Source of the DNA: DASTFY01 sp963829955 | GTDB lineage: Bacteria; Actinomycetota; Acidimicrobiia; Acidimicrobiales; Ilumatobacteraceae | Direction of reading: 5' to 3' | DNA length: 64,000 bases | Assembly: GCA_963829955.1 (NCBI GenBank) | Contig: CAWHKS010000001.1 | Span: 186,001 to 250,000, forward strand | The notes under the pieces: generated by a model | What the model was told of the DNA's origin: nothing | Databases searched by the model: none | The model's input: the letters and a program-made list of their open reading frames with translations, nothing else | Made by a program: the position numbers and the translations under genes | Part shown: positions 7,208 through 16,608 of the stretch, in pieces | How positions within the stretch are numbered: the stretch's first letter is position 1 | How the letters are laid out: each line of letters starts with the position of its first letter

Positions 7208-8554
7208 TCAGCTCGAGCGCTTGCGCACCCGGAGCTTGATCGGCACCGAGCCCAGGTCGAAGCGTTCGCGGAGCTTGCGCTCCAGATAGCGCATGTAGGT
7301 CGGTGGCAGCTCGCGGTTGACGAACAGGGTGAATGTGGGCGGATCGCTGGCGCCCTGAAGGGCGTACAAGACCCGGGCGCCGCCGGGGGCGGGTTGCGCC
7401 TGCTGTGCATCCGCGAGCACCGCGTTGACCTCCCGCGTGGGAACCCGGCGGTGGTAGCGCTCGATGGCGTCGGCCAGCACCGGGAGCAGCCGGTGCACTC
7501 CCTTGCCGGTCAGCGCCGACACCTTGAGGACCGGCGCGTCGCCGATGAAGTGCAGCTTGCGGGCCATCTGCGCCAGCAGATCGGCGCGGTCATCGGGATC
7601 GTCGAGCAGGTCCCACTTGTTGAGCAGCACGACGACCGGGCAGCCGGCGGCGTCGATCCGCTCGGCCAGGCGCTGATCCTGAGCAGTCACACCATCCGTG
7701 GCGTCGATCACGAGGAGCGCCACGTCCGACTCGTCGACGGCCCGGAGCGCCCGCACCAGCGAGTAGTACTCGGTGGGGTCGTCGATCCGGCTCTTGCGGC
7801 GCATGCCGGCGGTGTCGACGTAGCGGATAGGCCCCTCAGCCGTGTCGACGACGGTGTCGATGGCGTCGCGGGTCGTTCCTGGCAGGTCGTGCACGACGGA
7901 ACGATCGTCCCCGATCAACCGGTTGAACAGCGTGCTCTTCCCGACGTTCGGGCGTCCGACGATGGCGACACCAGGAACCGAGGAAGCGGGAGCACCGTTC
8001 GGTTCATCGTCGAACTCAGCCCCGCCGTCAGCCGCGTCAGCGCCGTCCTCGGGCGATCCGGGCAGCCGGGCCACGACCTCGTCGAGGAAGTCGCCCGTCC
8101 GGCGGCCGTGGAGCGCGGAGATCGGGTACGGCTCGCCGAGGCCCAGGGACAGGAACTGCCACCGCTCGTCCTCGCGCTGGTTGTTGTCCGCCTTGTTGAT
8201 GCCGAGCAACACGGGCTTGCCCGTCCGCCGCAACCATGACGCGACGGCGTCATCGTCCTCGGTGATCCCGACGGCCGCGTCCACCAGGAAGACGATGAGG
8301 TCCGCGCCCCGCACCGCCTCCTCGACCTGGCGGCTCACCTTCTGGTCGAGGTCGCTCCCCGACGGCAGCCAGCCACCGGTGTCGACGAGCAGGAACGGCC
8401 GCCCCAACCACTCGGCCTCCACGACCTTGCGGTCCCGGGTCACGCCCGGGTGGTCCTCGACGATCGTCACGCGCTTCCCCACCGCGCGGTTGACGAACGT
8501 CGACTTCCCGACGTTCGGTCGTCCGACGACGGCGACCACGGGCAGTCCGCTCAT
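7208..8554 (-). CDS. der: Ribosome biogenesis GTPase Der (EngA)
   Basis: The product has 448 residues, the usual length. Der has two GTPase domains in tandem and a KH-like C-terminal domain. The first G1 motif GRPNVGKS is at 11-18; the second GRPNVGKST lies near 200, each followed by DTGG/DTAG and NKxD motifs (NKAD, NKWD). The basic C-terminus ends LRVRKRSS. Der binds the 50S subunit and is needed for its late assembly. The ATG overlaps the stop of the upstream radical SAM gene (ATGA at 8554-8551), so the two are translationally coupled. Confidence 0.97.
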   Translation of the reverse strand: MSGLPVVAVVGRPNVGKSTFVNRAVGKRVTIVEDHPGVTRDRKVVEAEWLGRPFLLVDTGGWLPSGSDLDQKVSRQVEEAVRGADLIVFLVDAAVGITEDDDAVASWLRRTGKPVLLGINKADNNQREDERWQFLSLGLGEPYPISALHGRRTGDFLDEVVARLPGSPEDGADAADGGAEFDDEPNGAPASSVPGVAIVGRPNVGKSTLFNRLIGDDRSVVHDLPGTTRDAIDTVVDTAEGPIRYVDTAGMRRKSRIDDPTEYYSLVRALRAVDESDVALLVIDATDGVTAQDQRLAERIDAAGCPVVVLLNKWDLLDDPDDRADLLAQMARKLHFIGDAPVLKVSALTGKGVHRLLPVLADAIERYHRRVPTREVNAVLADAQQAQPAPGGARVLYALQGASDPPTFTLFVNRELPPTYMRYLERKLRERFDLGSVPIKLRVRKRSS

Positions 8555-9966
8555 GCCGCGACCCCGACAGTGAGCGCGCGCCGCAATGCGATGCCGTCGG
8601 TCGGCAGGATCTCCACCGGCCGCGGGAGCTCATCGGGGGTCGCACCGTCCAGGAACCGGCCCTCCGACAAGCACACGTCCGGGAGCAGGTAGCGATGACC
8701 GGCGGGCTCGCCCCCCAGCACCCGAGTGAGGTCCTCCCCCACCATCAGGCCGGCCACACCGGTGTTGCCACCGAAGAACTCGTTGTCCACCTCGATCACG
8801 CGCACGTCGTCCCGATCCAACGTGGCCAGCAGCGGTCGCAGCACGTCGGCGCCGTAGCGCCCGGTCAGCACCCCGATCGGCGCCCGCCTCGACGGCAACA
8901 GCGCGACCGGCGCGGCACCCGGGCCCGACGCTCCCTCCACCCGCAGGCCGGTCGAGCCCGCCGGGTTCCGGGGCGCGCGGTAGCCGGCGCCCGGAGCGCC
9001 GTCCACCCAGGCGAAGAACCCGCTCTGCACGCCCGCCGCCTCCGTCACGCGCCCCGTGAACTCCAGCTCGAACGTGCGGGCCATGCCGATGCCGTCCTCG
9101 TGCATCGGGAAGCCCTCGTAGGCGTCGGCGTCCGGGAAGGACCGGCCGGCCAGCAGGTAGTACTCGTCCGCAGCGAAAACCAGTCGCCGGCCGAGGACGG
9201 CTCGGAAGCAGTCCTGCCATCCGTGCACGGTGTCCAACACGGCTGCCGCCTCGGCCGTCGTGTGGGGCCGCATCGCGGCCTCGCGGTTGAAACGGGACAC
9301 ACCGAGCGGCACGACGCACAGCGTGGCGAGCTCCGGGTACTGGTCCAGCACTCCGGTGAGCGTGTCCTCCAGCACCGCGCCGTCGTTGACGCCAGGACAC
9401 ACGACGACCTGACCGTGCACCGTCACGCCGTGGTCCAGCAGAGCCCGCAGCCAACGCAGGCTGGTGGCGCCGCGCCGGTTGCGCAGCATGCGTGACCGCA
9501 CCTCCGCATCGGTGGCATGGATGCTGACATTGAGCGGCGAGAGGCCCTCGTCGATCACCCGTTCCAGATCCGCCTCGGTGAAGCGGGTGAGCGTCGTGAA
9601 GTTCCCGTAGAGGAACGAGAGGCGGTAGTCGTCGTCCTTCAGGTACAGGCTGCGGCGCAGGCCGGGCGGGAGCTGGTAGATGAAGCAGAACTCGCAATGG
9701 TTGTCGCACGTGCGCAGCTGGTCGAAGAGGGCGCTGGCCACCTCGGCTCCGAGCGGCTCCCCCGCCGCCTTCTGCACCGTGACGGTGGTCTCGAGCCCAC
9801 CGCGCCGCAGCTCCACCTCCACCTCGGGCTCGTCGGTCAACCAGCGCCAGCGCAGGATGTCCCGCGGCACCTCGCCGTTGAGCTGCAGCACCTCGTCGCC
9901 GGCCTCGATCCCGGCCCGCTCGGCCGGCGACCCTGGCGCGACGGCAACGACACGGGGCAAGCTCAT
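8551..9966 (-). CDS. PDZ / radical SAM / DUF512 protein
   Basis: The product has 471 residues. An N-terminal PDZ-like domain (VVAVAPGSPAERAGIEAGDE, 6-25) is followed by the radical SAM cluster motif C87-x3-C91-x2-C94 (CDNHCEFC) and FIYQLPPGLRRSLYLKDDDY, then a DUF512-type C-terminal half. This matches the uncharacterised FeS proteins of the TIGR03279 type. I placed the start at the ATG at 9966, as upstream codons of the open frame do not look like protein. The family is often beside der in bacteria, but its reaction is unknown. The Cys spacing CX3CX2C supports a 4Fe-4S cluster that cleaves S-adenosylmethionine. Confidence 0.9.
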   Translation of the reverse strand: MSLPRVVAVAPGSPAERAGIEAGDEVLQLNGEVPRDILRWRWLTDEPEVEVELRRGGLETTVTVQKAAGEPLGAEVASALFDQLRTCDNHCEFCFIYQLPPGLRRSLYLKDDDYRLSFLYGNFTTLTRFTEADLERVIDEGLSPLNVSIHATDAEVRSRMLRNRRGATSLRWLRALLDHGVTVHGQVVVCPGVNDGAVLEDTLTGVLDQYPELATLCVVPLGVSRFNREAAMRPHTTAEAAAVLDTVHGWQDCFRAVLGRRLVFAADEYYLLAGRSFPDADAYEGFPMHEDGIGMARTFELEFTGRVTEAAGVQSGFFAWVDGAPGAGYRAPRNPAGSTGLRVEGASGPGAAPVALLPSRRAPIGVLTGRYGADVLRPLLATLDRDDVRVIEVDNEFFGGNTGVAGLMVGEDLTRVLGGEPAGHRYLLPDVCLSEGRFLDGATPDELPRPVEILPTDGIALRRALTVGVAA

Positions 9967-10030
9967 GGGTGCATCACGCCAGCAAGCGCACGAGTCCGGG
10001 CGCACCAGGGTCGGGGCGCACCAGAGAGCC

Positions 10031-10051
10031 GTCCGCCGCCCTGCGGCGGAC
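10031..10051. repeat. 9-bp hairpin in the radical SAM / ispH divergent region
   Basis: GTCCGCCGC (10031-10039) and GCGGCGGAC (10043-10051) pair around CCT. It sits in the 166-base region between divergent genes and would lie in the 5' leader of the radical SAM transcript or near its promoter. Its role is unknown. Confidence 0.55.
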
Positions 10052-10132
10052 AAAGCACCGATACATGGAGCTCGCTCCGCTCGCTCATAGCCCAGCCAGG
10101 GTACCGATCAGCTCATCGGTAGCCTCGACGAC

Positions 10133-11167
10133 GTGGACGTCGATCGGGTGCTGCTGGCCTCGCCCCGGGGCTTCTGCGCCGGTGTGGAGATGGCCATCAA
10201 GGCCCTGGCGTGGATGGTCCGGGCCTTCGAGCCGCCCGTCTACTGCTACCACGAGATCGTCCACAACAAGCTGGTGGTCGACCGATTCCGCGCCCTGGGC
10301 GTGATCTTCGTCGACGACATCGCCGATGTGCCCGACGGCGCGCCGATCATGCTGTCGGCTCACGGTTCGGCACCCCAGGTGGTCGAGGCCGCCAGGGCGA
10401 AGGGCTCGTACGTCGTGGACAGCGTCTGCCCGCTCGTCACCAAGGTGCACCACGAGGTCCGGGTGCGGGCGGGCAAGGGATACCAGATCGTCTACGTCGG
10501 TCACCAGGGCCACGAGGAGGCGGTCGGCACGATGGCGGTGGCGCCCGACGCCATCCACCGGGTGGAGTCTGTCGGCGAGGTCGTGCAGCTCCCCCCGCTC
10601 GACGGCCCGGTGGCGCTTCTCGCCCAAACCACCCTCTCGCACCGGGACTGGGCCGGCGTCCTCGACGCCACCCGGGAGCGCTTCCCGGACCTGTGGACCC
10701 CTGGTCGGTCGGACCTGTGCTTCGCCACCACCAACCGCCAGTCCGCGCTGATGGCGATGGCTCCCCGCTGCGACGCCATCGTCGTGATCGGCTCGGCCAA
10801 CTCGTCCAACACCCGGGCGCTGGAGAAGTTGGCGGTCGAGGCCGGTTGCCCGACGGTCTTCCGCATCAATGACAAGGGCGAGCTCCCCGACGACCTCCAC
10901 GGCACCGTCGGGGTGACCGCGGGGGCGTCCGCGCCCGAGGAGCTCGTCGACGCCGTCATCGCCCGGCTGGCACCGCGCGAGGGCATGGAGCTCGTTACCG
11001 TGACGGACGAGGACGAGTACTTCCCACCGCCCCGCAACATTCGCGAGTTGCAGCACGCGGTAGGGATGGCGGCCACGGTCATGGCCGGCGGGACGGCCAA
11101 TGGCGCGCCCACGATGGACGACCGCGCCCTGGCCGCCAGCGACGTCCTGACCGCGCTGCGGGCCTGA
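10133..11167 (+). CDS. ispH: 4-hydroxy-3-methylbut-2-enyl diphosphate reductase
   Basis: The enzyme makes IPP and DMAPP from HMBPP, the last step of the MEP isoprenoid pathway, using a 4Fe-4S cluster. The product has 344 residues. The cluster Cys are Cys15 (PRGFCAGV), Cys99 (DSVCPLVTKVH) and Cys196 (DLCFATTNRQ). Substrate-binding His44 (YHEIVHN), His77 (SAHG), His127 with the catalytic Glu129 (GHEEAVG), and the AQTTLS and GSANSSNT motifs are present. I chose the GTG at 10133. It is divergent from the radical SAM gene. The polyprenyl lipids it supplies are carriers for the glycosyltransferases later in the window. Confidence 0.97.
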   Translation: MDVDRVLLASPRGFCAGVEMAIKALAWMVRAFEPPVYCYHEIVHNKLVVDRFRALGVIFVDDIADVPDGAPIMLSAHGSAPQVVEAARAKGSYVVDSVCPLVTKVHHEVRVRAGKGYQIVYVGHQGHEEAVGTMAVAPDAIHRVESVGEVVQLPPLDGPVALLAQTTLSHRDWAGVLDATRERFPDLWTPGRSDLCFATTNRQSALMAMAPRCDAIVVIGSANSSNTRALEKLAVEAGCPTVFRINDKGELPDDLHGTVGVTAGASAPEELVDAVIARLAPREGMELVTVTDEDEYFPPPRNIRELQHAVGMAATVMAGGTANGAPTMDDRALAASDVLTALRA

Positions 11168-11348
11168 TCTCCACCGCCCACCGTGGAGCGCCGCCTACGG
11201 TGCGTGCGCGCCCGCGCGCCGCGGACCTGGATGAGCCCATCAATCGGCAATGCGCGCTGCCGACTCCCGCCTCAGAACGGCTGCCCGGGTCTACAGTCGG
11301 TAGGTCAGAGCAACCGACGGCGTGGCAGGCGCCGGACAAGGGGCGGAA

Positions 11349-11585
11349 ATGGCACGGCGGGCAAGATTGTGGACGGCGACAGGCGCGCTCATCGCCGCGA
11401 GCGCAGTCGGGTTGGTCATGGCACCGGTGGACGCGCACGCCGCGGCCAGCCAAGAGGCCGCCGTCGAGGCAACGAGTCAGCCTCCGACCGAATCCAACGG
11501 TACGAGTGGCGAGGCCCTCGGCCTCGGTGCCGTCGTGGTGTTCTTCGCCGTCGCCACCATCCGCCGCCTACGTCGCGCTGCCTAG
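11349..11585 (+). CDS. Small exported or membrane-anchored protein
   Basis: The product has 78 residues from the ATG at 11349, which follows GGGGCGG. A signal-like segment (RLWTATGALIAASAVGLVMA, ending DAHA/A) is followed by a short Ser/Thr/Glu stretch and a second hydrophobic helix (LGLGAVVVFFAVATI) with a basic RRLRRAA tail. This looks like a tiny single-span protein with an outside loop. The family is unknown. It lies alone between ispH and the convergent acyl-CoA dehydrogenase. Confidence 0.55.
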   Translation: MARRARLWTATGALIAASAVGLVMAPVDAHAAASQEAAVEATSQPPTESNGTSGEALGLGAVVVFFAVATIRRLRRAA

Positions 11586-11591
11586 CGGCCG

Positions 11592-12791
11592 TCAGTTCCG
11601 CGGGACCTCGCTCCACGGCACGTCCCTGTCGACCCGGACGTCACCGGGAAGGCCCAACACCCGCTCGCCGAGGATGTTTCGCATGACCTCCGAGGTCCCA
11701 CCCTCGATGGAGTTGGCTCGGCTGCGCAGGAACGCCTTCTGCAGGGTGTCGGCCCCCATCGCGATCTCCGGCCGCAGCATCTCGTAGCTGCCGTAGAGCA
11801 GGCCGTCGGCTCCCATCAGGTCGACGCAGAACTCGTACACGTCCTTGTTGACCTCGGCTCCGGCCAGCTTGCCGATCGAACCCTCGGGGCCGGGCACACC
11901 GATCTTGCGGTTCTGCGCGGCGCGGATGTTGGTGAGGCGGCCGACCTCGCTGCGGATCCACAGCTTCATCAGTTCGTCCCGCACGACGGCGTCCCGCCGC
12001 CCTTCCGGGAGCGACTTCCACAGGTTGACCGCGACCCCGATGGCGCCCGAGCCCTTGGGGGTGACCGACCCACCGATCGATACTCGCTCGTTCATGAGCG
12101 TGGTCAGCGAGACCCGCCATCCGTCACCCGAGCCGCCCAGCATCTCGGCGTCGGGGATGCGGGTGTCCGTGAAGTACACCTCGTTGAACTCGGCCTCGCC
12201 CGTCATCTGACGCAGGGGGCGCACTTCCACGCCGGGCGCCTCCATGTCGACCACGAACGCGGCAAGGCCTGCGTGCTTCACGGCCTCCGGGTCAGTGCGG
12301 ACGACCAGGAGCCCCCACTTCGAGACGTGGGCCAGCGTGGTCCACACCTTCTGGCCGTTGACGATCCACTCGTCGCCGTCCCGCACCCCGCGCGACGACA
12401 ACCCGGCGAAGTCCGAGCCGGAGCCCGGCTCCGAGAAGAGCTGGCACCAGACCTCCTCGCCGGTGAAGAGCGGTCGAAGGTAGCGCTGTTTCTGCTCGTC
12501 GCTCCCCCACTCCACGACCGTGGGGCCGCACATGCCGTAGCCGATGGGGTTGCGGTAGTAGGGGTTGGGCCCGTCGGCGGCGAAGATCCGCTCGTTGATG
12601 ACCGTCTGCAGCTTCGGCGACAGGCCGAGCCCGCCGTGGCCCTCGGGGAAGTGAACCCAGGCCAGGCCGAGATCGAACTGCGCGCCCAGGAACACGGGGG
12701 CCTTGGTGTCCGCCGGCGGGTGCTCCCGCAGCAGTTCGTCGATCAGATCACCGACGCGCTGATCGTCGGTCCGGCTCTCGGTCACGGTCAT
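11592..12791 (-). CDS. Acyl-CoA dehydrogenase
   Basis: A FAD enzyme of 399 residues that introduces the alpha-beta double bond in acyl-CoA esters. The N-terminal helical domain (FPEGHGGLGLSP), the middle beta-domain flavin motif (CQLFSEPGSGSDFAGLSSR) and the C-terminal helical domain with FLRSRANSIEGGTSEVMRNI near the end are all present. The SIEGGTSEV sequence is typical of actinobacterial FadE enzymes. The exact substrate is not readable. With the acyl-CoA synthetase at 13598 and aldehyde dehydrogenase at 15161 it points to fatty-acid or related carboxylic-acid catabolism. Confidence 0.93.
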   Translation of the reverse strand: MTVTESRTDDQRVGDLIDELLREHPPADTKAPVFLGAQFDLGLAWVHFPEGHGGLGLSPKLQTVINERIFAADGPNPYYRNPIGYGMCGPTVVEWGSDEQKQRYLRPLFTGEEVWCQLFSEPGSGSDFAGLSSRGVRDGDEWIVNGQKVWTTLAHVSKWGLLVVRTDPEAVKHAGLAAFVVDMEAPGVEVRPLRQMTGEAEFNEVYFTDTRIPDAEMLGGSGDGWRVSLTTLMNERVSIGGSVTPKGSGAIGVAVNLWKSLPEGRRDAVVRDELMKLWIRSEVGRLTNIRAAQNRKIGVPGPEGSIGKLAGAEVNKDVYEFCVDLMGADGLLYGSYEMLRPEIAMGADTLQKAFLRSRANSIEGGTSEVMRNILGERVLGLPGDVRVDRDVPWSEVPRN

Positions 12792-12871
12792 CCCGGCAGG
12801 CTACTGACGGGGTGCGGCGGCCGGAAAGCGCCCGCGACTGGCTCGGGCCGGCGGGGAATCAGGCCGGCGGA

Positions 12872-13549
12872 TCAGTTCAAGGGAGCCATGGCCCGGGCGA
12901 ACGCCTCGGGGTCGTCGCCGAACGGCGCCGGGAGCGAGGCCCGCAGCGCCATCACCCAGCGCAGGCCGGCCAGGTCTTGGCGCCGCCCGTAGACGATCCG
13001 CAGGTTGTTGAGCATGCGGCCCACGATCGACAGGTTGCCCACCGGTTCGAGGAACTCCGCGGACCATGTGGAGTCGGCCCCCGTGATCTGGTGGAACAGG
13101 ACCCGGCACTCTTGCTCGTCGAGGAGCCGCCCCCCGTGGAAGGGATCGATGAAGACCGCCCGGTCGACCTTGTCCCGGAGCAGGAAGTGACCCGGCATGC
13201 CCACGCCAGCCATCGGCACGCCGACCCGTCGGCCGACCTCGAGGGCCAGTACGGAAAGGGTGATCGGGATGCCCACGCGGCGCTCGAGGACGTGGTTCAG
13301 GAGTGAGTTGCGAGGGTCGTAGTAGTCGGACCGGTCCGGCCCGAATCGACCCCGGCCGAACAGGTGCGGGACCAGCGCGTCCAGCGTGTACCCGGGGCAG
13401 GTTTCGGCCAAAGCGTCGAGCTGGGCCAGCATCGCTCCCGTCTTCAGCTCGGGTTCGGCGCTCCGGGCGATGAGCGCGGCCGCTTCGTCGAGGGGAACCT
13501 GATCACCCCGGACCGCCACGAGCTCGGCGAAACGCTCCGCGGCCTCCAT
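12872..13549 (-). CDS. SirB1 / transglutaminase-like family protein
   Basis: The product has 225 residues. It carries the SirB1-family core: YYDPRNSLLNHVLERRVGIP, then ITLSVLALEVGRRVGVPMAG, then GMPGHFLLRD and FIDPFHGGRLL. This is a transglutaminase-like fold, but the position of the usual nucleophilic Cys is Ser (ITLSVL) so catalysis is doubtful, as in other SirB1 proteins. The C-terminal region has TPR-like helices (NLSIVGRMLNNLRIVYGRR). The biochemical role is unknown. It is upstream of, and on the same strand as, the acyl-CoA dehydrogenase, with an 80-base gap. Confidence 0.85.
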   Translation of the reverse strand: MEAAERFAELVAVRGDQVPLDEAAALIARSAEPELKTGAMLAQLDALAETCPGYTLDALVPHLFGRGRFGPDRSDYYDPRNSLLNHVLERRVGIPITLSVLALEVGRRVGVPMAGVGMPGHFLLRDKVDRAVFIDPFHGGRLLDEQECRVLFHQITGADSTWSAEFLEPVGNLSIVGRMLNNLRIVYGRRQDLAGLRWVMALRASLPAPFGDDPEAFARAMAPLN

Positions 13550-13597
13550 CAGCCGACACGGTACTGGCCGTGGGGGCCTCGGCTACGTTCGCCGGTC

Positions 13598-15151
13598 ATG
13601 TTCCCAGGGGCTCATGCCGCGACCACACCCGACAAGGCCGCCGTGATCATGGGTGAGACCGGCGCCGTGACGACCTACGCCGAGCTGGACGCCGGGGCCA
13701 ACCGGCTGAGCCAGCTCCTTCACGCCGCCGGCCTGCGACCGGGCGACCACATCGCCATCTGCATGGAGAACCATCCCCGCTACCTCGAGGTGGTCTGGGG
13801 CTGCCACTACGCCGGGCTCGTGTACACCGCGTGCTCTTCCCGACTGACACACGCCGAACTCGCCTACATCATCAACGACTGTGCGGCCCGCGCCTTCATC
13901 ACCTCCCGCGCCAAGGCGGAGCAGGCGGCCGAGATCCTTCCGGAGACGCCCGATGTCGAGGTGCGGCTCATGCTCGACGGCGTCATCGAGGGCTACCAGT
14001 CGTACGAGGACGCCGTCGTCCGCCAGCCCGCCGAACCCCTCCCCGACCGCGTCGCCGGGACAGACATGCTCTACTCGTCCGGTACCACGGGCCGGCCCAA
14101 GGGGGTGAAGGGGGCGACCCCCGACAAGCCGCTGGGCGAGGACCTGTCCTCCGTCGGGGGGTTGATGGCGGTGCTCTTCGGGGTCGACGCCGACACCATC
14201 TACCTGTCGCCCGCCCCGCTGTACCACGCGGCGCCACTGCGGTTCTGCCTCGGCGCCCACGAGCTCGGGGGAACGGTCGTCGTCATGGAGCACTTCGACC
14301 CGGAGCAGGCATTGGTGCTCATCGAGCGCTACCACGCCACCCACAGCCAGTGGGTGCCGACGATGTTCGTGCGGATGCTCAAGCTGCCGGACGGGGTGCG
14401 CGAGCGATACGACCTCAGCTCGCTGAAGGTCGCGGTGCACGCGGCCGCACCGTGCCCTGTCCAGGTCAAGCAGAAGATGATCGCCTGGTGGGGTCCGGTG
14501 CTCCACGAGTACTACGCCGGCACCGAGGGCAACGGCTTCGTCTACTGCAACAGCGAAGGATGGCTGGCCCACCCGGGGACGGTGGGCAGTCCGCTCGGCT
14601 GCACCGTCCACATCGTGAGCGAAGACGGGGAGGAGCTCCCGGCGGGCGAGGCGGGAACCGTCTACTTCGAGGGCGGGGCGGCGTTCGAATACCACAACGA
14701 CCCCGAGAAGACGGCCGCCTCACGCTCCGACCGGGGATGGTCCACGCTGGGGGACGTCGGCTACCTGGACGACGACGGCTTCCTCTACCTGACGGATCGC
14801 AAGGCGTACATGATCATCTCGGGCGGGGTGAACATCTATCCGCAGGAGGCCGAGAACGTCCTCGTCAACCACCCTGCGGTCGTCGACGTCGCCGTGTTCG
14901 GAGTCCCGAACGAGGACTTCGGCGAGGAGGTCAAGGCGGTCGTCCAGCCGGTCTCCATGCCTGCGGACGCAGACGCGGCGGCCGCGCTCGAGCGCGAGCT
15001 CGTCGCCTACTGCCGCTCGGAGCTGGCCGACGTCAAGTGTCCGCGGACGATCGACTTCCGGGAGGAGTTGCCGCGTCACCCGACCGGCAAGCTCTACAAG
15101 CGCCTGCTCAAGGACGAGTACTGGGCCGGGCACCAGAGCCGCATCATCTGA
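13598..15151 (+). CDS. Acyl-CoA synthetase (AMP-forming, FadD-like)
   Basis: The product has 517 residues and activates a carboxylic acid to its acyl-adenylate and CoA ester. It carries the P-loop-like motif YSSGTTGRPKGVK (about 150-162), the A5 motif EYYAGTEG, the A8 hinge region and GGVNIYPQEAENVL, and the catalytic Lys in the C-terminal PTGKLYKRLLKDEYW. The ATG at 13598 is chosen because it begins the usual N-terminal MFPGAHAA region. The open frame upstream to 13364 lies over the divergent SirB1-like gene. The substrate (medium, long or cyclic acid) cannot be read from sequence. Confidence 0.93.
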   Translation: MFPGAHAATTPDKAAVIMGETGAVTTYAELDAGANRLSQLLHAAGLRPGDHIAICMENHPRYLEVVWGCHYAGLVYTACSSRLTHAELAYIINDCAARAFITSRAKAEQAAEILPETPDVEVRLMLDGVIEGYQSYEDAVVRQPAEPLPDRVAGTDMLYSSGTTGRPKGVKGATPDKPLGEDLSSVGGLMAVLFGVDADTIYLSPAPLYHAAPLRFCLGAHELGGTVVVMEHFDPEQALVLIERYHATHSQWVPTMFVRMLKLPDGVRERYDLSSLKVAVHAAAPCPVQVKQKMIAWWGPVLHEYYAGTEGNGFVYCNSEGWLAHPGTVGSPLGCTVHIVSEDGEELPAGEAGTVYFEGGAAFEYHNDPEKTAASRSDRGWSTLGDVGYLDDDGFLYLTDRKAYMIISGGVNIYPQEAENVLVNHPAVVDVAVFGVPNEDFGEEVKAVVQPVSMPADADAAAALERELVAYCRSELADVKCPRTIDFREELPRHPTGKLYKRLLKDEYWAGHQSRII

Positions 15152-15160
15152 CGCCGTCGC

Positions 15161-16588
15161 TCAGGGGTTGATGACCACCATTCGCAGTTCGGTCATCTCC
15201 TTCACGGAGTAGGCCGGGCCCTCGCGGGTGTTACCGCTGTCGCGCAGACCGCCATACGGCTGCTGATCGGCCCGCCACGTCGGCACCTCGTTGACGAGTA
15301 CGCCGCCGTACTCGAGCGTCTGGAAGGCTTTGAAGGCCTTGCCGATGTCGGACGTGAAAATGGCCGCCTGGAGCCCGAAGTCGGAGTCGTTGGCGAGGCG
15401 CAGTGCCTCGTCCAGGTCGTCGTACGCGGCGACGCCCACCACAGGTCCGAAGACCTCCTGCGCGCAGACCTTCATCTCGGGCGTGACGTCGGTGAGCACC
15501 GTCGGCTCGAGTACCCCGTCGGCCGCCAGTTGCCCGCCGATCGCCACCTTGGCCCCAGCGGCCTGCGCCTCCTCCACCCACACCGTGACTCGTTCCCGCT
15601 CGCCCTGCGAGATGAGGGCGGACACGTCAGTCGACTCGTCCATCGGGTCGCCGACGACGAGGCTGCGAACCCCCTCGACCAGCGCGGCCGTGAAGTCGTC
15701 GGCGATCGAACGGTGCACGTACACCCGCTGCGTGGAGATGCAGCTCTGACCGGCGTGGGAGAAGCCGGCGACGCGTATCTTCGTCGCCGCGGTCCTCCAG
15801 TCGCCGTCCGGCTCGAGCACGACCGGGGCGTTGTTCCCGAGCTCCAGCCCGACGCGCTTGCGGGGCGCACGCGCCCGGATGGCCCACCCGACCGGGGGCG
15901 ACCCGGTGAACGTGATGAGGGCCACGTCGGGATGGTCGACCATGGCGTTCCCCACCGTGCCGCCGCTGCCAGTGACCACATGGAGTTGCTCGGCCGGCAG
16001 CCCGCACTCGTCGATGAGGAGCTCGGCCAACGCAATGGAGGAGAACGGCGTCTGGCTGGCCGGCTTCAGCACGATGGGACAGCCGGCGGCGATGGCGGGC
16101 GCGACCTTGTGGGCCACCAGGTTGAGCGGGAAGTTGAACGGCGCGATGGCGCCCACCACGCCGATGGGCACGCGCAGCGTGAAGCCCAGCTTCCCCTCGC
16201 CCGCTGCGCCGGCATCGAGCGGGACCATCTCGCCCGCCAGCTTGCGGGCTTCTGCGGCCGCGAACGAGAACGTCCCGGACGCCCGCTCGGCCTCGACCCG
16301 AGCGGTCTTGATGGGCTTGGCCGCTTCGCCGGCGATGATGCGGGCGAAGTCCTCTCTGCGTTCCGTCAGCAGGCGCGCCGCTGTGTCCAGGACCTCGGCC
16401 CGCCTCCACAGCGGCAGCGGGCCGGCGGCGAGCGCGGCACGCGCCGCGGCGACGGCGCGGTCGACGTCCTGCTCGGTGCAGGCCGGCACCTCCCCCAGCA
16501 CGGCTCCGTTGTAGGGCGACTGGACGGTGATGGTCTCCGAGGAGGTGTGCCGCTCCCCGGCCAGCGGCAGCGCACGGACGTCAGCCAT
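15161..16588 (-). CDS. Aldehyde dehydrogenase family protein
   Basis: NAD(P)-dependent oxidation of an aldehyde to an acid. The product has 475 residues. Catalytic residues are Asn152 (APFNFP), Lys175 (LKPAS), Glu249 (LELGNN) and nucleophile Cys283 (GQSCIS). The C-terminus closes with VNEVPTWRADQQPYGGLRDS. The motif set resembles the succinate-semialdehyde / lactaldehyde-type branch. The ATG at 16588 was chosen because the longer frame upstream overlaps the divergent glycerophosphodiesterase. It converges on the acyl-CoA synthetase with only nine bases between stops. Confidence 0.93.
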   Translation of the reverse strand: MADVRALPLAGERHTSSETITVQSPYNGAVLGEVPACTEQDVDRAVAAARAALAAGPLPLWRRAEVLDTAARLLTERREDFARIIAGEAAKPIKTARVEAERASGTFSFAAAEARKLAGEMVPLDAGAAGEGKLGFTLRVPIGVVGAIAPFNFPLNLVAHKVAPAIAAGCPIVLKPASQTPFSSIALAELLIDECGLPAEQLHVVTGSGGTVGNAMVDHPDVALITFTGSPPVGWAIRARAPRKRVGLELGNNAPVVLEPDGDWRTAATKIRVAGFSHAGQSCISTQRVYVHRSIADDFTAALVEGVRSLVVGDPMDESTDVSALISQGERERVTVWVEEAQAAGAKVAIGGQLAADGVLEPTVLTDVTPEMKVCAQEVFGPVVGVAAYDDLDEALRLANDSDFGLQAAIFTSDIGKAFKAFQTLEYGGVLVNEVPTWRADQQPYGGLRDSGNTREGPAYSVKEMTELRMVVINP

Positions 16589-16608
16589 GGCCCGACGATA
16601 CTGCCGGC

